NCBI GenBank assembly: GCA_016185065.1
Contig: JACPOL010000010.1
Span: forward strand, 79,744 to 143,743
Source of the DNA: Chlamydiales bacterium
GTDB taxonomy: Bacteria > Chlamydiota > Chlamydiia > Chlamydiales > Rhabdochlamydiaceae
Length of the DNA: 64,000 nt
Direction of reading: 5' to 3'
The position numbers and the translations under genes are program-made. The notes under the pieces were generated by a model. The model saw nothing but the letters and a program-made list of their open reading frames with translations. It had not been told where the DNA came from and ran no database searches. Of the stretch, positions 8,463 to 18,191 are shown piece after piece. The first letter of the stretch is position 1. Every line of letters begins with the position of its first letter.

Positions 8463-8831
8463 ATGATTCAACAAGAAACCGACCTTTGGGTAGCTGATAA
8501 TACTGGAGCCAAACGCGTGCGCTGCTTTAAAGTGCTAGGCGGCTCTAAGAGACGATATGCCCACGTAGGTGATGTGATTATCTGCTCGGTCAAAGAGGCC
8601 GATCCACAAGGAAGTGTAAAAAAAGGCGAAGTCGTACGCGCTGTGATCGTTAGAACGAAGAGTTATATCCGCAGAGGTGATGGCTCGTTCTTACGCTTCT
8701 ACGACAATAGCTGCGTGATTATCGACGATAAAGATAATCCACGTGGTAGCCGTATATTTGGCCCAGTTGCAAGAGAGGTGCGTGAAAGCGGTTTCGTTAA
8801 AATTACCTCACTTGCCCCAGAAGTTATCTAA
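8463..8831 (+). CDS. rplN: 50S ribosomal protein L14
   Basis: Forms intersubunit bridges with 16S rRNA. The 122 residues begin [33 protein letters not shown] and contain the family signature [37 protein letters not shown]. The last part ([17 protein letters not shown]) is also standard. It is a single-copy core protein in its normal chlamydial position between S17 and L24. Confidence 0.98.
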   Translation: MIQQETDLWVADNTGAKRVRCFKVLGGSKRRYAHVGDVIICSVKEADPQGSVKKGEVVRAVIVRTKSYIRRGDGSFLRFYDNSCVIIDDKDNPRGSRIFGPVAREVRESGFVKITSLAPEVI

Positions 8832-8843
8832 GCGAGATATAAG

Positions 8844-9182
8844 ATGAATAAATGGATTAAAAAGGACGACACAGTAGTTGTCATCGCCGGAAACGAAAGA
8901 GGGAAGACAGGAAAAGTTCTCTCTAGAAAGGCCGAGCGAGTCGTTGTGCAAGGATTGAACATCCGTAAGAAGCACGTGAAGAGAAAGAGCAAGGTGCCAA
9001 CTCCAGAAATCATGGAGTTCGAGATGTCTATGCATATCTCTAACGTCAGAATCTGCGGAGAAGATGGCAAGCCTCTCAAATTGAAAGCAAGAGTGTCATC
9101 GAAAGGAAAAAAAGAACTGATTTATTTAGATGGCAGCAAAGAGGTTGTCTATCGAGAAATTAGTGGAGCTGAGCAAAAATAA
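8844..9182 (+). CDS. rplX: 50S ribosomal protein L24
   Basis: Assembly initiator for the 50S subunit, with a KOW motif. Residues 5-32 carry [21 protein letters not shown], the KOW core, followed by [14 protein letters not shown] and [12 protein letters not shown], all diagnostic. 112 residues is normal. The stop overlaps the rplE ATG (TAATG), implying coupled translation. Confidence 0.96.
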   Translation: MNKWIKKDDTVVVIAGNERGKTGKVLSRKAERVVVQGLNIRKKHVKRKSKVPTPEIMEFEMSMHISNVRICGEDGKPLKLKARVSSKGKKELIYLDGSKEVVYREISGAEQK

Positions 9183-9736
9183 TGCAAAAAACACTGCCTA
9201 GAGTGCTCAAGAAGTACAGAACAGAAGCCCGCAAAGGTCTGCAAGACAAGTTTTCGTATGAGAATGCGATGCTAGTTCCAGAGCTAAAGAAGATTGTCAT
9301 TAGCATGGGGATTGCAGAGGCTACGAAAGATAAGAATGCGATGCAAGACTGCCTAAAGGAGATCGCTCTCCTTTCAGGACAGAAGCCGATTGTTACCAAA
9401 GCGAAGAAGTCGATTGCTAACTTCAAACTGCGCGAAGAGCAAGCGATTGGACTTAAAGTGACGCTACGCAGAAAGCGCATGTATGAGTTTCTCGACAGAT
9501 TCTGCCACATTGTATCTCCTCGTATTCCCGACTTTCGCGGCTTTCCAATTAAGTGCGACGGTCAGGGGAACTACTCTATAGGTATACAAGAGCAGATCAT
9601 CTTTCCTGAGATTAACTTAGATGACGTTAAGCGTACGCAAGGGATGAATATCACCTTTGTAACAACAGCTAAAAGTGATGAGGAGTGCCTGGAGCTCTTA
9701 AAAATGCTCGGCTTTCCTTTTAAAACGGAAGAATAG
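9182..9736 (+). CDS. rplE: 50S ribosomal protein L5
   Basis: Binds 5S rRNA and contacts P-site tRNA. The 184 residues include [25 protein letters not shown] near the N-terminus, [33 protein letters not shown] at about 65-98, and [27 protein letters not shown] at about 119-145. S14, which follows L5 in most bacteria, is missing. rpsH follows directly, as in known Chlamydiae, where S14 is encoded elsewhere. Confidence 0.98.
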   Translation: MQKTLPRVLKKYRTEARKGLQDKFSYENAMLVPELKKIVISMGIAEATKDKNAMQDCLKEIALLSGQKPIVTKAKKSIANFKLREEQAIGLKVTLRRKRMYEFLDRFCHIVSPRIPDFRGFPIKCDGQGNYSIGIQEQIIFPEINLDDVKRTQGMNITFVTTAKSDEECLELLKMLGFPFKTEE

Positions 9737-9747
9737 GGAACTAGAAC

Positions 9748-10140
9748 ATGGCAATTAACGACCCAATAGCTGATCTTTTAACAAGAATACGAAATGCGGC
9801 GCTAGCGCGTAACCGTTTCGTAGATCTCTATCATAGCCGCGAGAAGGCTAGCATTGTAAAAGTCTTGCAGGAGCAAGGTTTTGTCGACAATTTTCTCGTC
9901 GATGAAGCTGGCGGAAGAATGCGCATCTTCTTGAAATACGGCTTTGGAAGACAGCCTGTCATTCAAGGGTTGAAGAGAGTCTCTTCGCCTGGTCTGAGAC
10001 GCTATGTAGGCTATCGCAATATCCCGAGAATCTTCGGAGGATTAGGCGTGGCTATTCTCTCTACTCCAAGCGGAATTTTAGATGGTAAAAAAGCCAGAGA
10101 GCAGAAAGTTGGCGGCGAGCTACTCTGCCTGGTTTGGTAA
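9748..10140 (+). CDS. rpsH: 30S ribosomal protein S8
   Basis: Binds the central domain of 16S rRNA and can repress its own operon in E. coli. The 130 residues start INDPIADLLTRIRNAALA and end with the family block SSPGLRRYVGYRNIPRIFGGLGVAILSTPSGILDGKKAREQKVGGELLCLVW. It sits directly after rplE without rpsN between them. A GGGAA site precedes ATG 9748. Confidence 0.97.
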   Translation: MAINDPIADLLTRIRNAALARNRFVDLYHSREKASIVKVLQEQGFVDNFLVDEAGGRMRIFLKYGFGRQPVIQGLKRVSSPGLRRYVGYRNIPRIFGGLGVAILSTPSGILDGKKAREQKVGGELLCLVW

Positions 10141-10164
10141 TATAAGAATTAAGGGAATTTAATC

Positions 10165-10719
10165 ATGTCAAGACTCGGCAAATCACCTATCGCTCTTCCA
10201 AAAGGCGTAGAGATTAAGACGGAAGGTGGCAAACTTCATGTAAAGGGGCCTAAAGGCGCAACTTCCTATCCACTAGAGCGTGGAATTACAGTTAAAGTTG
10301 AAGATTCTAAGGTCTTTGTTGAGAGAGATGAGAAAGTAGAGATGCCGCGCACAACACACGGTCTCTACCGCGCACTGATCAATAACATGATCATCGGTGT
10401 AAGCACAGGCTTTGAGAAGAAACTCTCCCTGATTGGCGTAGGATATAGAGCCGCTATCGCTGGCCATATGCTCGACCTTCAGCTCGGTTTTTCTCACCCA
10501 ACAAAAATTGAGATCCCGAAGAGCGTAAAAGTAGAGATCGAAAAGAGTGTTGCGATCACAATTTCAGGAATCGACAAGCATGCTGTAGGGCAATTTGCAG
10601 CAGCCGTTCGTGCGATGAAGCCCCCAGAGCCTTATAAAGGCAAAGGGATCCGTTATGAAAATGAGTACGTTCGCAAGAAAGATGGCAAAGCAGCTAAAGG
10701 CAAGACAGCCGCAGCATAA
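10165..10719 (+). CDS. rplF: 50S ribosomal protein L6
   Basis: Two repeated beta-alpha domains near the factor-binding site of the 50S subunit. It begins MSRLGKSPIALPKGVEI. The second domain has the signature PEPYKGKGIRYENEYVRKKDGKA, where GKG.RY.(D/G)E is diagnostic for bacterial L6. The tail AAKGKTAAA is basic and Ala-rich. At 184 residues it is normal. Spacing to rplR is 16 bp. Confidence 0.97.
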   Translation: MSRLGKSPIALPKGVEIKTEGGKLHVKGPKGATSYPLERGITVKVEDSKVFVERDEKVEMPRTTHGLYRALINNMIIGVSTGFEKKLSLIGVGYRAAIAGHMLDLQLGFSHPTKIEIPKSVKVEIEKSVAITISGIDKHAVGQFAAAVRAMKPPEPYKGKGIRYENEYVRKKDGKAAKGKTAAA

Positions 10720-10735
10720 GCGTTAGGAGCAGGTC

Positions 10736-11110
10736 ATGGAAAGTAATTTAGTACAGCGCACTGAAAAGCGCATTAAACGCGTGATGAGAATCAGAAAACA
10801 CCTAAGAGGTAGTTCTGTGAAACCGCGTTTTAGCGTTTATAAGAGCAATCAGCACATTGCAGCGCAGATCATTGACGATGAGACCGGAGTCACTCTGGCT
10901 GGAATCGGAACAATGAGCAAAGAGTTTAAGCAGAAAGGCAAGCAAGTTAGAAAGTCAAAAACAACTGCGAAAGAAGTTGGAACACGCATTGCGAAGCTCG
11001 CAAAAGAGAAGAACATCGATCGCGTGGTTTTTGATAGAGGTAGATTTAAATTTCATGGGCTTATCGCAGAGCTTGCAAATGCAGCTCGCGAAGCAGGACT
11101 TCAATTTTAA
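10736..11110 (+). CDS. rplR: 50S ribosomal protein L18
   Basis: 5S rRNA-binding protein of the central protuberance. Conserved features include RKHLRGSSVKPRFSVYKSNQHIAAQIIDDETGVTLA at about 20-55 and the C-terminal DRVVFDRGRFKFHGLIAELANAAREAGLQF, which is the family signature. It is 124 residues with an AGGAGC site ahead of ATG 10736. Confidence 0.97.
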   Translation: MESNLVQRTEKRIKRVMRIRKHLRGSSVKPRFSVYKSNQHIAAQIIDDETGVTLAGIGTMSKEFKQKGKQVRKSKTTAKEVGTRIAKLAKEKNIDRVVFDRGRFKFHGLIAELANAAREAGLQF

Positions 11111-11123
11111 GCTATAGGACAAC

Positions 11124-11630
11124 GTGATGTCGCGCGAGAGATACCAGTTTAAGCACGCAGATGACTTCGGAACAGAGTTCGAAGAGAAAGTTCTCTATAT
11201 CAACCGCTGTTCAAAGGTTGTAAAGGGTGGACGTAAGTTTAGCTTTTCAGCTCTAGTGATTATTGGGGATGGGAACGGACACATCGGCTTTGGCTTTGCT
11301 AAAGCAAACGAGGTGTCTGATGCAATCCGCAAGGGCACAGAGGCGGCGCGAAAGAATGTGATGACCTTCGAGATGGAAGGCAGAACAATTCCTCACGAAG
11401 TTGATGTGATGTGGGATGGCTCAAGAGTTCTTCTGAAGCCCGCTCGTGAAGGAACAGGCGTTGTCGCTGGATCCAAAGTTAGATCAGTTTTAGAACTTGG
11501 CGGTTTAAAAGATATCGTAGCAAAGAGCTACGGATCTAACAACCCCTTGAACCAGGTAAGAGCAACAATCAGAGCTCTGCTTAGCCTGAAGAATAGAAAA
11601 GAGTGCTTATCAATAAGAGGCCTTGTATGA
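11124..11630 (+). CDS. rpsE: 30S ribosomal protein S5
   Basis: Located near the mRNA entry; affects fidelity. The S5 N-domain signature FSALVIIGDGNGHIGFGFAKANEVSDAIRKGTEAARKN spans about residues 34-72, and the C-domain shows GVVAGSKVRSVLELGGLKDIVAKSYGSNNPLNQVRAT. The stop overlaps the rplO start (ATGA at 11627). L30, normally between S5 and L15, is absent, a chlamydial trait. Confidence 0.97.
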   Translation: MMSRERYQFKHADDFGTEFEEKVLYINRCSKVVKGGRKFSFSALVIIGDGNGHIGFGFAKANEVSDAIRKGTEAARKNVMTFEMEGRTIPHEVDVMWDGSRVLLKPAREGTGVVAGSKVRSVLELGGLKDIVAKSYGSNNPLNQVRATIRALLSLKNRKECLSIRGLV

Positions 11631-12106
11631 ACTCCCTATCTCTATCTACACTCGCAAACACCGACAGACCACGACGAAAGGTCCAGCGCGTAGGACGCGG
11701 AATGGGCTCTAGAAGAGGTAAGACAAGCTGCCGTGGTATCAAAGGAGATAAGGCACGCAGAGGTTATGCCCGCAACTTCGGAAGAGAAGGGGGCGCAAGA
11801 CCTCTCTATCGTATTCTTCCATGCCGCGGCTTTCCTAATGCACGCTTTCAGTCCGATGCATTCGAGCTCGATTTTGATCTTATCAACGAACACTTCAAAG
11901 ATGGCGAAGTTGTGAATTATGAGACACTCAGAGCAAAAGGACTCATTCCTCGCAGACTTGGCGGAGGCATTAGAGTACTTTCAACAGGAGAGCTCACAAA
12001 GAAGTGCTCAATTGAAGCTCACCACTTTTCCAAAGCGGCAGTCGAGAAACTCGAAAAGAAATCAGTTTCTTACAAAGTTCTCACTTTAGGAAGAGCTGCA
12101 GAGTAA
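11627..12106 (+). CDS. rplO: 50S ribosomal protein L15
   Basis: Late-assembling 50S protein. The start at ATG 11627, which overlaps the S5 stop as ATGA, gives about 159 residues beginning MNSLSLSTLANTDRPRRKVQRVGRGMGSRRGKT. This matches the family N-terminus better than the longer frame that opens at 11603 inside rpsE. Further signatures are RGIKGDKARRGYARNFGREGGARPLYRILP and the C-terminal KAAVEKLEK block. The gene ends 92 bp before secY. Confidence 0.95.
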   Translation: MNSLSLSTLANTDRPRRKVQRVGRGMGSRRGKTSCRGIKGDKARRGYARNFGREGGARPLYRILPCRGFPNARFQSDAFELDFDLINEHFKDGEVVNYETLRAKGLIPRRLGGGIRVLSTGELTKKCSIEAHHFSKAAVEKLEKKSVSYKVLTLGRAAE

Positions 12107-12198
12107 CGACGCTTTAGAAAGCCTTTTAGGGCCTTCAGAGGTCTCTTTTTTAAATAAGAGCTCCGCGAAGGCCAAAAAAATAATGAGAATACAGGCGC

Positions 12199-13572
12199 AT
12201 GATTGAGGGAATAAAACGGATTCTATCTGTTTCAGAGCTTAGAGCAAAGATTTTCTTTACGCTCTTGATGCTCGTCATCTGCCGAATTGGTGCACATATT
12301 CCCGTGCCCGGAATTAATGGCGATGCAGCCGTAGACCTCTTCCGCACAGCCACTGGGGGAGGGCAGAACCTCTTCCAACTTATGGACGTCTTTTCGGGTG
12401 GTGCATTCGCCCACATGACGATCATCGCACTTGGCGTTATGCCCTACATCTCTGCTTCGATCGTGATGCAAGTTCTCACTGCGGTTCTCCCTTCTATGCA
12501 GCGAGAGATGAAAGAGAATCAAGACTCAGGTCGCAGAAAGTTGGGAAAGTGGATTCGCATTGTGACCGTCTTTTTTGCTCTTTTTCAAGCATGTCTTTTT
12601 GCTAAGTACGCCTTCCAGTTAAACCTCCAGTCTCCTGGAATTATCGTCAGCGAGCTAGCAGATGTTCAAGCTTTTGGAATCCCTTGGCTCTTCTACCTGA
12701 TCGTTATGACGACAATGACTGCTGGAACCATGTTCTTAATGTGGATTGGCGAGCAGATTTCAGAAAAGGGGATTGGTAATGGCATAAGCTTAATCATCAC
12801 CATCGGTATCCTCTCCTCTCTTCCGACTACAATCGGATCGATCATTAAACAGCTAAATCTTGATTCACAAGAAGCTGGACAGCTCACATTCTCTTCTCTT
12901 GTCATTTTAAGCGCCGTCTTCGTGTCGATCATTGTAGGAACGATACTTATTATCCAAGGTCAGCGAAAAATTCCTTTACAGTATGCAAGACGCGTGATTG
13001 GAAAGCATGAAGCACAAGGGGGGAATGCTTTTATCCCTCTAAAGATTAACTATGCAGGTGTTGTTCCTGTTATTTTTGCTTCCTCGCTACTCATGTTTCC
13101 GGCGACTATTGGACAGTTCGTAGGGCAGGGCACATGGCTTGGCCGCATAACAATGGCTCTTGCTCCTGGCAACTGGATCTACACAACGCTCTATGTGCTG
13201 CTAATTCTTTTCTTTACCTATTTCTGGACCTCAACGCAGTTTCATCCCGAGCAGATCGCATCGGATATGAAAAAGAATGGCGCCTTTATTCCAGGAATCA
13301 GACAAGGAAAACCTACACAAGATTTTTTAGAAGAGACGATGAACCGCATCACCTTCGCCGGTGCGATCTTCCTCGCTCTCATCGCGATTCTGCCTACGAT
13401 TATTGGAAAGCTGATCGGAGTAGACGCCAATATATCATATTTTTTTGGAGGAACCTCCCTGCTGATTTTGGTGGGAGTAGTCCTGGATACAACTAAGCAA
13501 ATTGAGTCTCACCTCATTATGAAGCGCTACGAAGGCTTCATGAAGAGGGGAAGAAAAAATTTATTAACTTGA
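12199..13572 (+). CDS. secY: Protein translocase subunit SecY
   Basis: Central pore of the Sec translocon in the inner membrane. The 457 residues have ten predicted helices, starting MIEGIKRILSVSELRAKIFFTLLMLVICRIGAHIPVPGI. The SecY signature GVMPYISASIVMQVL is at about 78-92 and the cytosolic loop with GQRKIPLQYARRVIG at about 254-268. It lies between L15 and S13 as in other bacteria. adk, map and infA are missing, again as in Chlamydiae. The 92-bp gap ahead contains a GGCCTTC...GAAGGCC stem followed by A residues, so it is not a forward intrinsic terminator. Confidence 0.97.
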   Translation: MIEGIKRILSVSELRAKIFFTLLMLVICRIGAHIPVPGINGDAAVDLFRTATGGGQNLFQLMDVFSGGAFAHMTIIALGVMPYISASIVMQVLTAVLPSMQREMKENQDSGRRKLGKWIRIVTVFFALFQACLFAKYAFQLNLQSPGIIVSELADVQAFGIPWLFYLIVMTTMTAGTMFLMWIGEQISEKGIGNGISLIITIGILSSLPTTIGSIIKQLNLDSQEAGQLTFSSLVILSAVFVSIIVGTILIIQGQRKIPLQYARRVIGKHEAQGGNAFIPLKINYAGVVPVIFASSLLMFPATIGQFVGQGTWLGRITMALAPGNWIYTTLYVLLILFFTYFWTSTQFHPEQIASDMKKNGAFIPGIRQGKPTQDFLEETMNRITFAGAIFLALIAILPTIIGKLIGVDANISYFFGGTSLLILVGVVLDTTKQIESHLIMKRYEGFMKRGRKNLLT

Positions 13573-13704
13573 TTTGCAGTGGAAAAAGTGAAGAAGAAGT
13601 GCTCGGGGCTTGTCATATTTTAAAACATATGGTAAAGTCGCTACATTTCTTCAACGACTAGCAACTTAAATGCGTAAACGCTCTCTTACATAAGGAATTT
13701 GTTC

Positions 13705-14073
13705 ATGCCTCGTGTCATTGGAATAGACATCCCTGACAAAAAACGACTAGAAGTCAGCCTGACCTACATCTACGGAGTAGGCCGTCGTCTCTCTCTTGAG
13801 ATTATTAACAAGCTGAAGTTGAACCCCAACATGAAGGCTAGCCAGCTGAGCGAAGAAGATATCGCTCGCTTGAACGCCACACTTCAGTCTGAGTACGCTG
13901 TAGAGGGAGATCTGCGCCGTCAGGTACAGAATAACATTAAGCGCCTCATTTCAATTCATGCCTATAGAGGTATGAGACACCGTTTGGGTCTGCCAGTACG
14001 TGGTCAAAGGACCCGCTCAAACTCTCGCACTAGAAAGGGCAAGAGAAAGACGGTTGCAGGAAAGAAAAAATAA
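13705..14073 (+). CDS. rpsM: 30S ribosomal protein S13
   Basis: Contacts P-site tRNA and bridges to the 50S subunit. It begins MPRVIGIDIPDKKRLEVSLTYIYGVG and ends RGMRHRLGLPVRGQRTRSNSRTRKGKRKTVAGKKK, both diagnostic. ATG 13705 is chosen because a TAAGGA site lies 7-8 bases upstream. The in-frame TTG at 13699 would be too close to it. Length 122. L36 is absent upstream, as in Chlamydiae. Confidence 0.97.
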   Translation: MPRVIGIDIPDKKRLEVSLTYIYGVGRRLSLEIINKLKLNPNMKASQLSEEDIARLNATLQSEYAVEGDLRRQVQNNIKRLISIHAYRGMRHRLGLPVRGQRTRSNSRTRKGKRKTVAGKKK

Positions 14074-14101
14074 TTTCTAGAACTCTAAAGGAGATCGAGT
14101 C

Positions 14102-14521
14102 TTGGCTAAGCAAGAAGTTGAAAAGGCAGTCGTTAAAAAAGCTGCGACAAAAACTAAAAAGAAAGTGGCGAGAAACGTTCCAAGTGGGATTGTCTTTGTT
14201 AAATCCACTTTTAACAACACCATCGTCTCAATCACCGACCTCGCAGGCAACGTCGTCTCTTGGGCGTCCGCTGGAAAAGTTAACTTTTCTGGTTCGCGCA
14301 AATCTTCTGCTTACGCAGCTACCGTTGCAGCTCAAGATGCAGCAAAGACCGCGATGTCTCTTGGAATGAAAGAGGTAGAAGTGAATCTAAACGGACCTGG
14401 AGCAGGAAGAGAGTCTGCTGTAAGAGGTCTGCAAAGCACAGGGCTAATCATAACTGTGATTCGCGATACAACCCCTGTGCCGCATAACGGCTGTCGAGCA
14501 CGTAAAAGACGCCGAGTATAA
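14102..14521 (+). CDS. rpsK: 30S ribosomal protein S11
   Basis: Part of the 30S platform near the E site. It starts at TTG 14102 with an AAAGGAGAT site at suitable spacing. A lysine-rich extension of about 28 residues precedes the conserved core [35 protein letters not shown]. The family signature [15 protein letters not shown] and the C-terminus [20 protein letters not shown] are complete. S4 is absent between this gene and rpoA. Confidence 0.97.
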   Translation: MAKQEVEKAVVKKAATKTKKKVARNVPSGIVFVKSTFNNTIVSITDLAGNVVSWASAGKVNFSGSRKSSAYAATVAAQDAAKTAMSLGMKEVEVNLNGPGAGRESAVRGLQSTGLIITVIRDTTPVPHNGCRARKRRRV

Positions 14522-14551
14522 CCTTCAAATATTCACGGGAGAGCAAGTAAC

Positions 14552-15643
14552 ATGGCAGTGAAGTATGGCAAGTTTGAATTGCCAACCAAGATTAAAGTCG
14601 ATGAGGAAAAAGGGAATTTTGCACGTTTTATTGCAGAACCTTTTGAGCGTGGTTACGGGCACACAGTAGGGAATGCTCTACGACGCGTTCTCTTAACTTC
14701 GATGGAGTCGCCTGCTATCGTATCCGTACGGATCGAAGGCGTGCCCCATGAGTACATGGCTGTAGAAGGTATCATCGAAGATATGACGCACATCGTGCTT
14801 AATCTTAAAGGTGCTCTTCTCAGAAAACTCCCTTCAGATGATGAGCCTCGCTCAACTGATTATAAAGTCATTTCTAAAGTCATCGATATCGGCGGAGATC
14901 TCCTCGATAAAAATGGCGGCCAGTATTCCGTTACGTTGAAAGACCTAATGGGCGGCACAGACTACGATGTCGTCAACCCTGAGCTAGTGATCTTCACAGC
15001 GACGAAGCCGATGTCTCGTAAAGTCGACCTGAAAATCGGCATGGGCAGAGGTTACGTCTCTTCAGAGCGACACGGCCTAACTGAGAAGGGCGTAGATGAG
15101 ATTATCGTCGATACAGCCTTCTCTCCTGTGAGACTGGTGAACTACTTTGTAGAGAACACACGTGTAGGCCAACATACAGACTACGACCGTCTCATTCTCG
15201 AAATCACTACAGATGGCAGAATCACTCCGCTCGAAGCTCTCTCGTTTGCTACGCAGATCAGCATCATGCACATGCAGGTGTTCGAACAGCTTCAGCAGAA
15301 CCCGATCAGCTTCGAACAGAAGCGCGAAGAGCTCGATTCAGATCGCGATTCTCTTCTTGCGAAACTTGCGCTACGAATCAACGAGATTGAACTCTCTGTT
15401 CGTTCGACAAACTGTCTCGCAGGAGCTAACATCGATACGATTGCAGAACTCGTCATCATGCCAGAGTCTGAGATGCTCAAATTTAGAAACTTCGGCAAGA
15501 AGTCTCTGAATGAGATCAAATCTAAGCTGGAAGAGATGGGACTAAGCCTCGGGATGGATCTCTCGAGATTCGGCATCACACGCGATAACGTAAAACAGTA
15601 CATTACCGACTATCTCAACTCCAAAGTCGAGGCAGAATCATGA
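14552..15643 (+). CDS. rpoA: DNA-directed RNA polymerase subunit alpha
   Basis: Dimerises to nucleate RNA polymerase assembly and contacts UP elements and activators. The N-terminal domain shows [46 protein letters not shown] at about 24-70. The C-terminal domain is present with [21 protein letters not shown] and [25 protein letters not shown], the alphaCTD helix-hairpin motif. At 363 residues it is longer than the E. coli subunit, like other chlamydial alphas. The stop overlaps rplQ (ATGA). Confidence 0.98.
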   Translation: MAVKYGKFELPTKIKVDEEKGNFARFIAEPFERGYGHTVGNALRRVLLTSMESPAIVSVRIEGVPHEYMAVEGIIEDMTHIVLNLKGALLRKLPSDDEPRSTDYKVISKVIDIGGDLLDKNGGQYSVTLKDLMGGTDYDVVNPELVIFTATKPMSRKVDLKIGMGRGYVSSERHGLTEKGVDEIIVDTAFSPVRLVNYFVENTRVGQHTDYDRLILEITTDGRITPLEALSFATQISIMHMQVFEQLQQNPISFEQKREELDSDRDSLLAKLALRINEIELSVRSTNCLAGANIDTIAELVIMPESEMLKFRNFGKKSLNEIKSKLEEMGLSLGMDLSRFGITRDNVKQYITDYLNSKVEAES

Positions 15644-16068
15644 GACACGGAAAACATACATTTAAAATTGGCAAGACCTCTTCTCACCGCAGATGTATGC
15701 TTGCCAATATGCTCAAGTCTCTTGTAGAGCACGAGCGCATTGAAACGACAGTTACTAAAGCGAAAGAGCTGAGACGTCATGCAGATCGTCTGATCAGTTT
15801 GGCGAAGAAGAATACACTGGCTAGCCGTCGCCAAGCGATTGCTGACCTGATGATTACCTTCAACACTCTCACTCCTAAAGAAGCGAAGCAAGCTAAGGCT
15901 GGCGACACTTCGGTATATAACGCCGACCGTCAAGTTATCCAGAAGCTCTTTGGAGACCTCTCCACACGCTTTGCGACAAGAAATGGCGGTTTTACTCGCA
16001 TCATTAAGAAGTCTCAGCGTGTAGGCGATAATGCACACACCTGCCTGATCGAGTATCTACCTCAATAG
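15640..16068 (+). CDS. rplQ: 50S ribosomal protein L17
   Basis: Tunnel-exit-region protein of the 50S subunit and last gene of the operon. It starts [56 protein letters not shown], the L17 signature, and ends with [25 protein letters not shown]. 142 residues. A strong intrinsic terminator begins 14 bp after its stop. Confidence 0.97.
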   Translation: MRHGKHTFKIGKTSSHRRCMLANMLKSLVEHERIETTVTKAKELRRHADRLISLAKKNTLASRRQAIADLMITFNTLTPKEAKQAKAGDTSVYNADRQVIQKLFGDLSTRFATRNGGFTRIIKKSQRVGDNAHTCLIEYLPQ

Positions 16069-16081
16069 TTTTTTCTTTTTT

Positions 16082-16120
16082 CACACCTCTAGCTCCTAGA
16101 GGTGTGTCTTTCTTTTTTTT
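16082..16120 (+). terminator. Intrinsic terminator of the ribosomal/rpoA operon
   Basis: A perfect 11-bp stem, CACACCTCTAG / CTAGAGGTGTG (16082-16092 and 16096-16106), with a three-base CTC loop. It is followed by TCTTTCTTTTTTTT. It stands directly after rplQ and before gap. Confidence 0.92.
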
Positions 16121-16200
16121 GACCTCTTTACTTTCTTCAAAAACTCGTTTATGATGGACCTTCAACTAATGAAGGTTAGGCCCTTTTTGGGAGGCTAGAC

Positions 16201-17217
16201 GTGCCGATTAGAGTAGCGATTAACGGATTTGGAAGAATAGGACGCTTAGTCTGTCGTATTGTAAGCGAAATATACAAAGATCTAGAGATCGTTGCCGTCA
16301 ATGATGTCGTCCCCGCGAATAATCTCGCCTATCTTCTTAAACACGACTCCATCCATCGCAAAGCTAACCTTACAATCAAAGCCGAAGAGGACGCTATCGT
16401 CATCAACGGTAAGAGAGTACAGGTCTTTGCAGAGAAAGATCCAGCGAAGCTTCCGTGGAAGCAGCTGGGAATAGACTATGTTGTAGAATCCACCGGCCTA
16501 TTTACAGAAAAGGCCGCTGCAAGAAAGCACATTGAAGCAGGCGCAAAAAGGGTGATCATCACAGCACCCGCAAAAGGAGAGGTGCCTACGTTTGTTATGG
16601 GAGTGAACGAAGAAAAGTACAATCCCAAGACAGACTTCATTGTCTCCAATGCTTCCTGCACCACTAACTGCCTAGCCCCTCTAACGAAAGTTCTATTGCA
16701 GAACTTTGGCATTGAAGAAGGTCTCATGACTACCGTCCACTCTCTCACAGCGACACAACCCAGTGTCGATGGTCCTTCTAAAAAGGACTGGAGAGGGGGA
16801 AGAGCCGCAAGTATCAATATCATCCCCTCTTCTACCGGAGCTGCCAAAGCAGTAGCCCAGTGTCTTCCTGAAGTGAAAGGTAAGCTCACTGGAATGGCTT
16901 TTCGAATTCCCACAACAGATGTCTCGGTGGTCGACCTCACCGTCAGGTTGAGCAAAGCCACCACCTATGAGGACATATGCAACGCCCTTCAAAAGGCTGC
17001 AGATGGTCCCATGAAGGGGATCATCGAATATTGTGATGAAGAAGTGGTCTCCTCGGATTTTATCGGCAATCCCGCCTCTTGTATTTTTGACAAGGGCGCT
17101 GGGATCGCTTTGAATCCACATTTTTATAAACTAATTGCTTGGTATGACAACGAAATGGGATATGCGCACCGTGTGGCTGACCTGTGTGAATACATGGCCT
17201 CAAAGGAGAATAAATGA
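16201..17217 (+). CDS. gap: Glyceraldehyde-3-phosphate dehydrogenase
   Basis: Oxidises glyceraldehyde 3-phosphate to 1,3-bisphosphoglycerate with NAD in glycolysis. The 338 residues begin [19 protein letters not shown] (NAD-binding GFGRIGR). The catalytic motif [12 protein letters not shown] (Cys about 155) is intact, and the [10 protein letters not shown]-terminal motif is present. The start is GTG 16201, preceded by GGGAGGC. It lies directly after the ribosomal operon, as in C. trachomatis. The stop TGA overlaps an ATG with an excellent AAGGAG site, relevant to the next gene. Confidence 0.97.
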   Translation: MPIRVAINGFGRIGRLVCRIVSEIYKDLEIVAVNDVVPANNLAYLLKHDSIHRKANLTIKAEEDAIVINGKRVQVFAEKDPAKLPWKQLGIDYVVESTGLFTEKAAARKHIEAGAKRVIITAPAKGEVPTFVMGVNEEKYNPKTDFIVSNASCTTNCLAPLTKVLLQNFGIEEGLMTTVHSLTATQPSVDGPSKKDWRGGRAASINIIPSSTGAAKAVAQCLPEVKGKLTGMAFRIPTTDVSVVDLTVRLSKATTYEDICNALQKAADGPMKGIIEYCDEEVVSSDFIGNPASCIFDKGAGIALNPHFYKLIAWYDNEMGYAHRVADLCEYMASKENK

Positions 17218-17265
17218 GCCCCATTCGCATGCCAATAACTAAACGACTCAACCCTGGAATGATCA

Positions 17266-18132
17266 GTGAATTTTACAAGAGAACCCATCATAGAAACCAT
17301 CATCACACCGAAGGAGGGGTTTAAGCTCCTCGTCCGCAATAGTAAGGGCGGTGGACAAGAAGAGTATCACGTCGATGCGATCGAAGTCGTCTCATTCGGC
17401 CACTCCTTTTTCTTTCGTTCGCTAGAGAAGCCGAAGAGCTTCCTGGTGCCGGTGAGTGATTATGAGATCGTAGAAGTGAAAGAGACACGCGTTGCGCTGA
17501 AAAATGTGAGCATCGAACGCGCCATTAAAATTGGCGGCGGAAGAGAAGCTCCTATGCGCAGCTCTCCAAAAGAGAGAGAGCATGTTGCCGAGAAACCCGA
17601 GGCTCTACCTGCTGCCCAAGAGGGCGAGGCTGCCGAAGAGGAGAGTTCGACAGCAGCAGGCCCTGGACGCACCGATAGACGCCGTGATCGACGCCGCCAC
17701 CGCAGACGTCGAGGAGATCGCCCTGATAGCGCCGAAACCGCTGAGAAAGCCGGCAATGAGGGTGAACCCAGAGAGACAGCTCAGTCAGAAGCAGCTGTTC
17801 AAGGAGGTGGTGCAAATGATGAGACGCAAGTTTCATCATCGATGTTCACTACTCTATTTCCCCCCCCTCCCACACTCATCTCAGAAACCATTAGTCGTTA
17901 TAAAGAAAAAGATTTCGAGCTTTCTGAAAGAGGTCTTCTTCCCAAGCCGGTAGAAGAGGAGAAAGACGAGACAGAAAAAGATGAGCAGAAGAGAGAGAAA
18001 GAGGACGATGATGATGAGAGCTCCTCCGACTCTTCTGGCGGCGAAAGCACACATCTCAGCCGTTCTTTTATGAATGAGACCTCCTTCAATACCAGCTTCA
18101 CTCCTCCATTTTCAGGTGAAGAGTATCGCTAG
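17266..18132 (+). CDS. Conserved protein downstream of gap (CT504-like position) with acidic/basic disordered tail
   Basis: A 288-residue product from GTG 17266. Residues 1-95 form a compact domain (EPIIETIITPKEGFKLLVRNSKGGGQEEYHVDAIEVVSFGHSFFFRSLEKPKSFLVPVSDYEIVEVKE). The rest is low-complexity, with an Arg cluster RRRDRRRHRRRRGDR at about 140-155, a PPPP segment, and an acidic EEEKDETEKDEQKREKEDDDDE run. Position after gap corresponds to CT504 of C. trachomatis. The strong ribosome-binding site and ATG overlapping the gap stop (17214) lead into a different frame that reads [22 protein letters not shown] and then ends. A frameshift near 17275 would join it to this domain. The function is unknown. 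Confidence 0.7.
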   Translation: MNFTREPIIETIITPKEGFKLLVRNSKGGGQEEYHVDAIEVVSFGHSFFFRSLEKPKSFLVPVSDYEIVEVKETRVALKNVSIERAIKIGGGREAPMRSSPKEREHVAEKPEALPAAQEGEAAEEESSTAAGPGRTDRRRDRRRHRRRRGDRPDSAETAEKAGNEGEPRETAQSEAAVQGGGANDETQVSSSMFTTLFPPPPTLISETISRYKEKDFELSERGLLPKPVEEEKDETEKDEQKREKEDDDDESSSDSSGGESTHLSRSFMNETSFNTSFTPPFSGEEYR

Positions 18133-18161
18133 AACTTGAAATCATTCTGCTTTGAACGCTA

Positions 18162-18190
18162 AACTCTCGTCTCCCCTGGCGAGAGTTTTT
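18162..18190 (+). terminator. Intrinsic terminator upstream of tRNA-Leu
   Basis: Stem AACTCTCG (18162-18169) pairs with CGAGAGTT (18180-18187) across a 10-base loop and runs into TTTT. It closes the gap transcription unit immediately before the tRNA gene. Confidence 0.75.
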
Positions 18191-18191
18191 A

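Noticed and set aside
9736..9748. Deletion of rpsN (S14), and of rpmD, rpmJ and rpsD elsewhere in the operon
   Set aside because: Known chlamydial operon structure; these genes are placed elsewhere, so it is not a local loss.
12106..12198. Terminator between rplO and secY
   Set aside because: The stem is followed by A residues on the + strand, so it would not terminate in the operon direction.
16119..16155. Promoter for gap (TTGACC ... TATGAT)
   Set aside because: The spacer is 25 bp, too long for a standard promoter.
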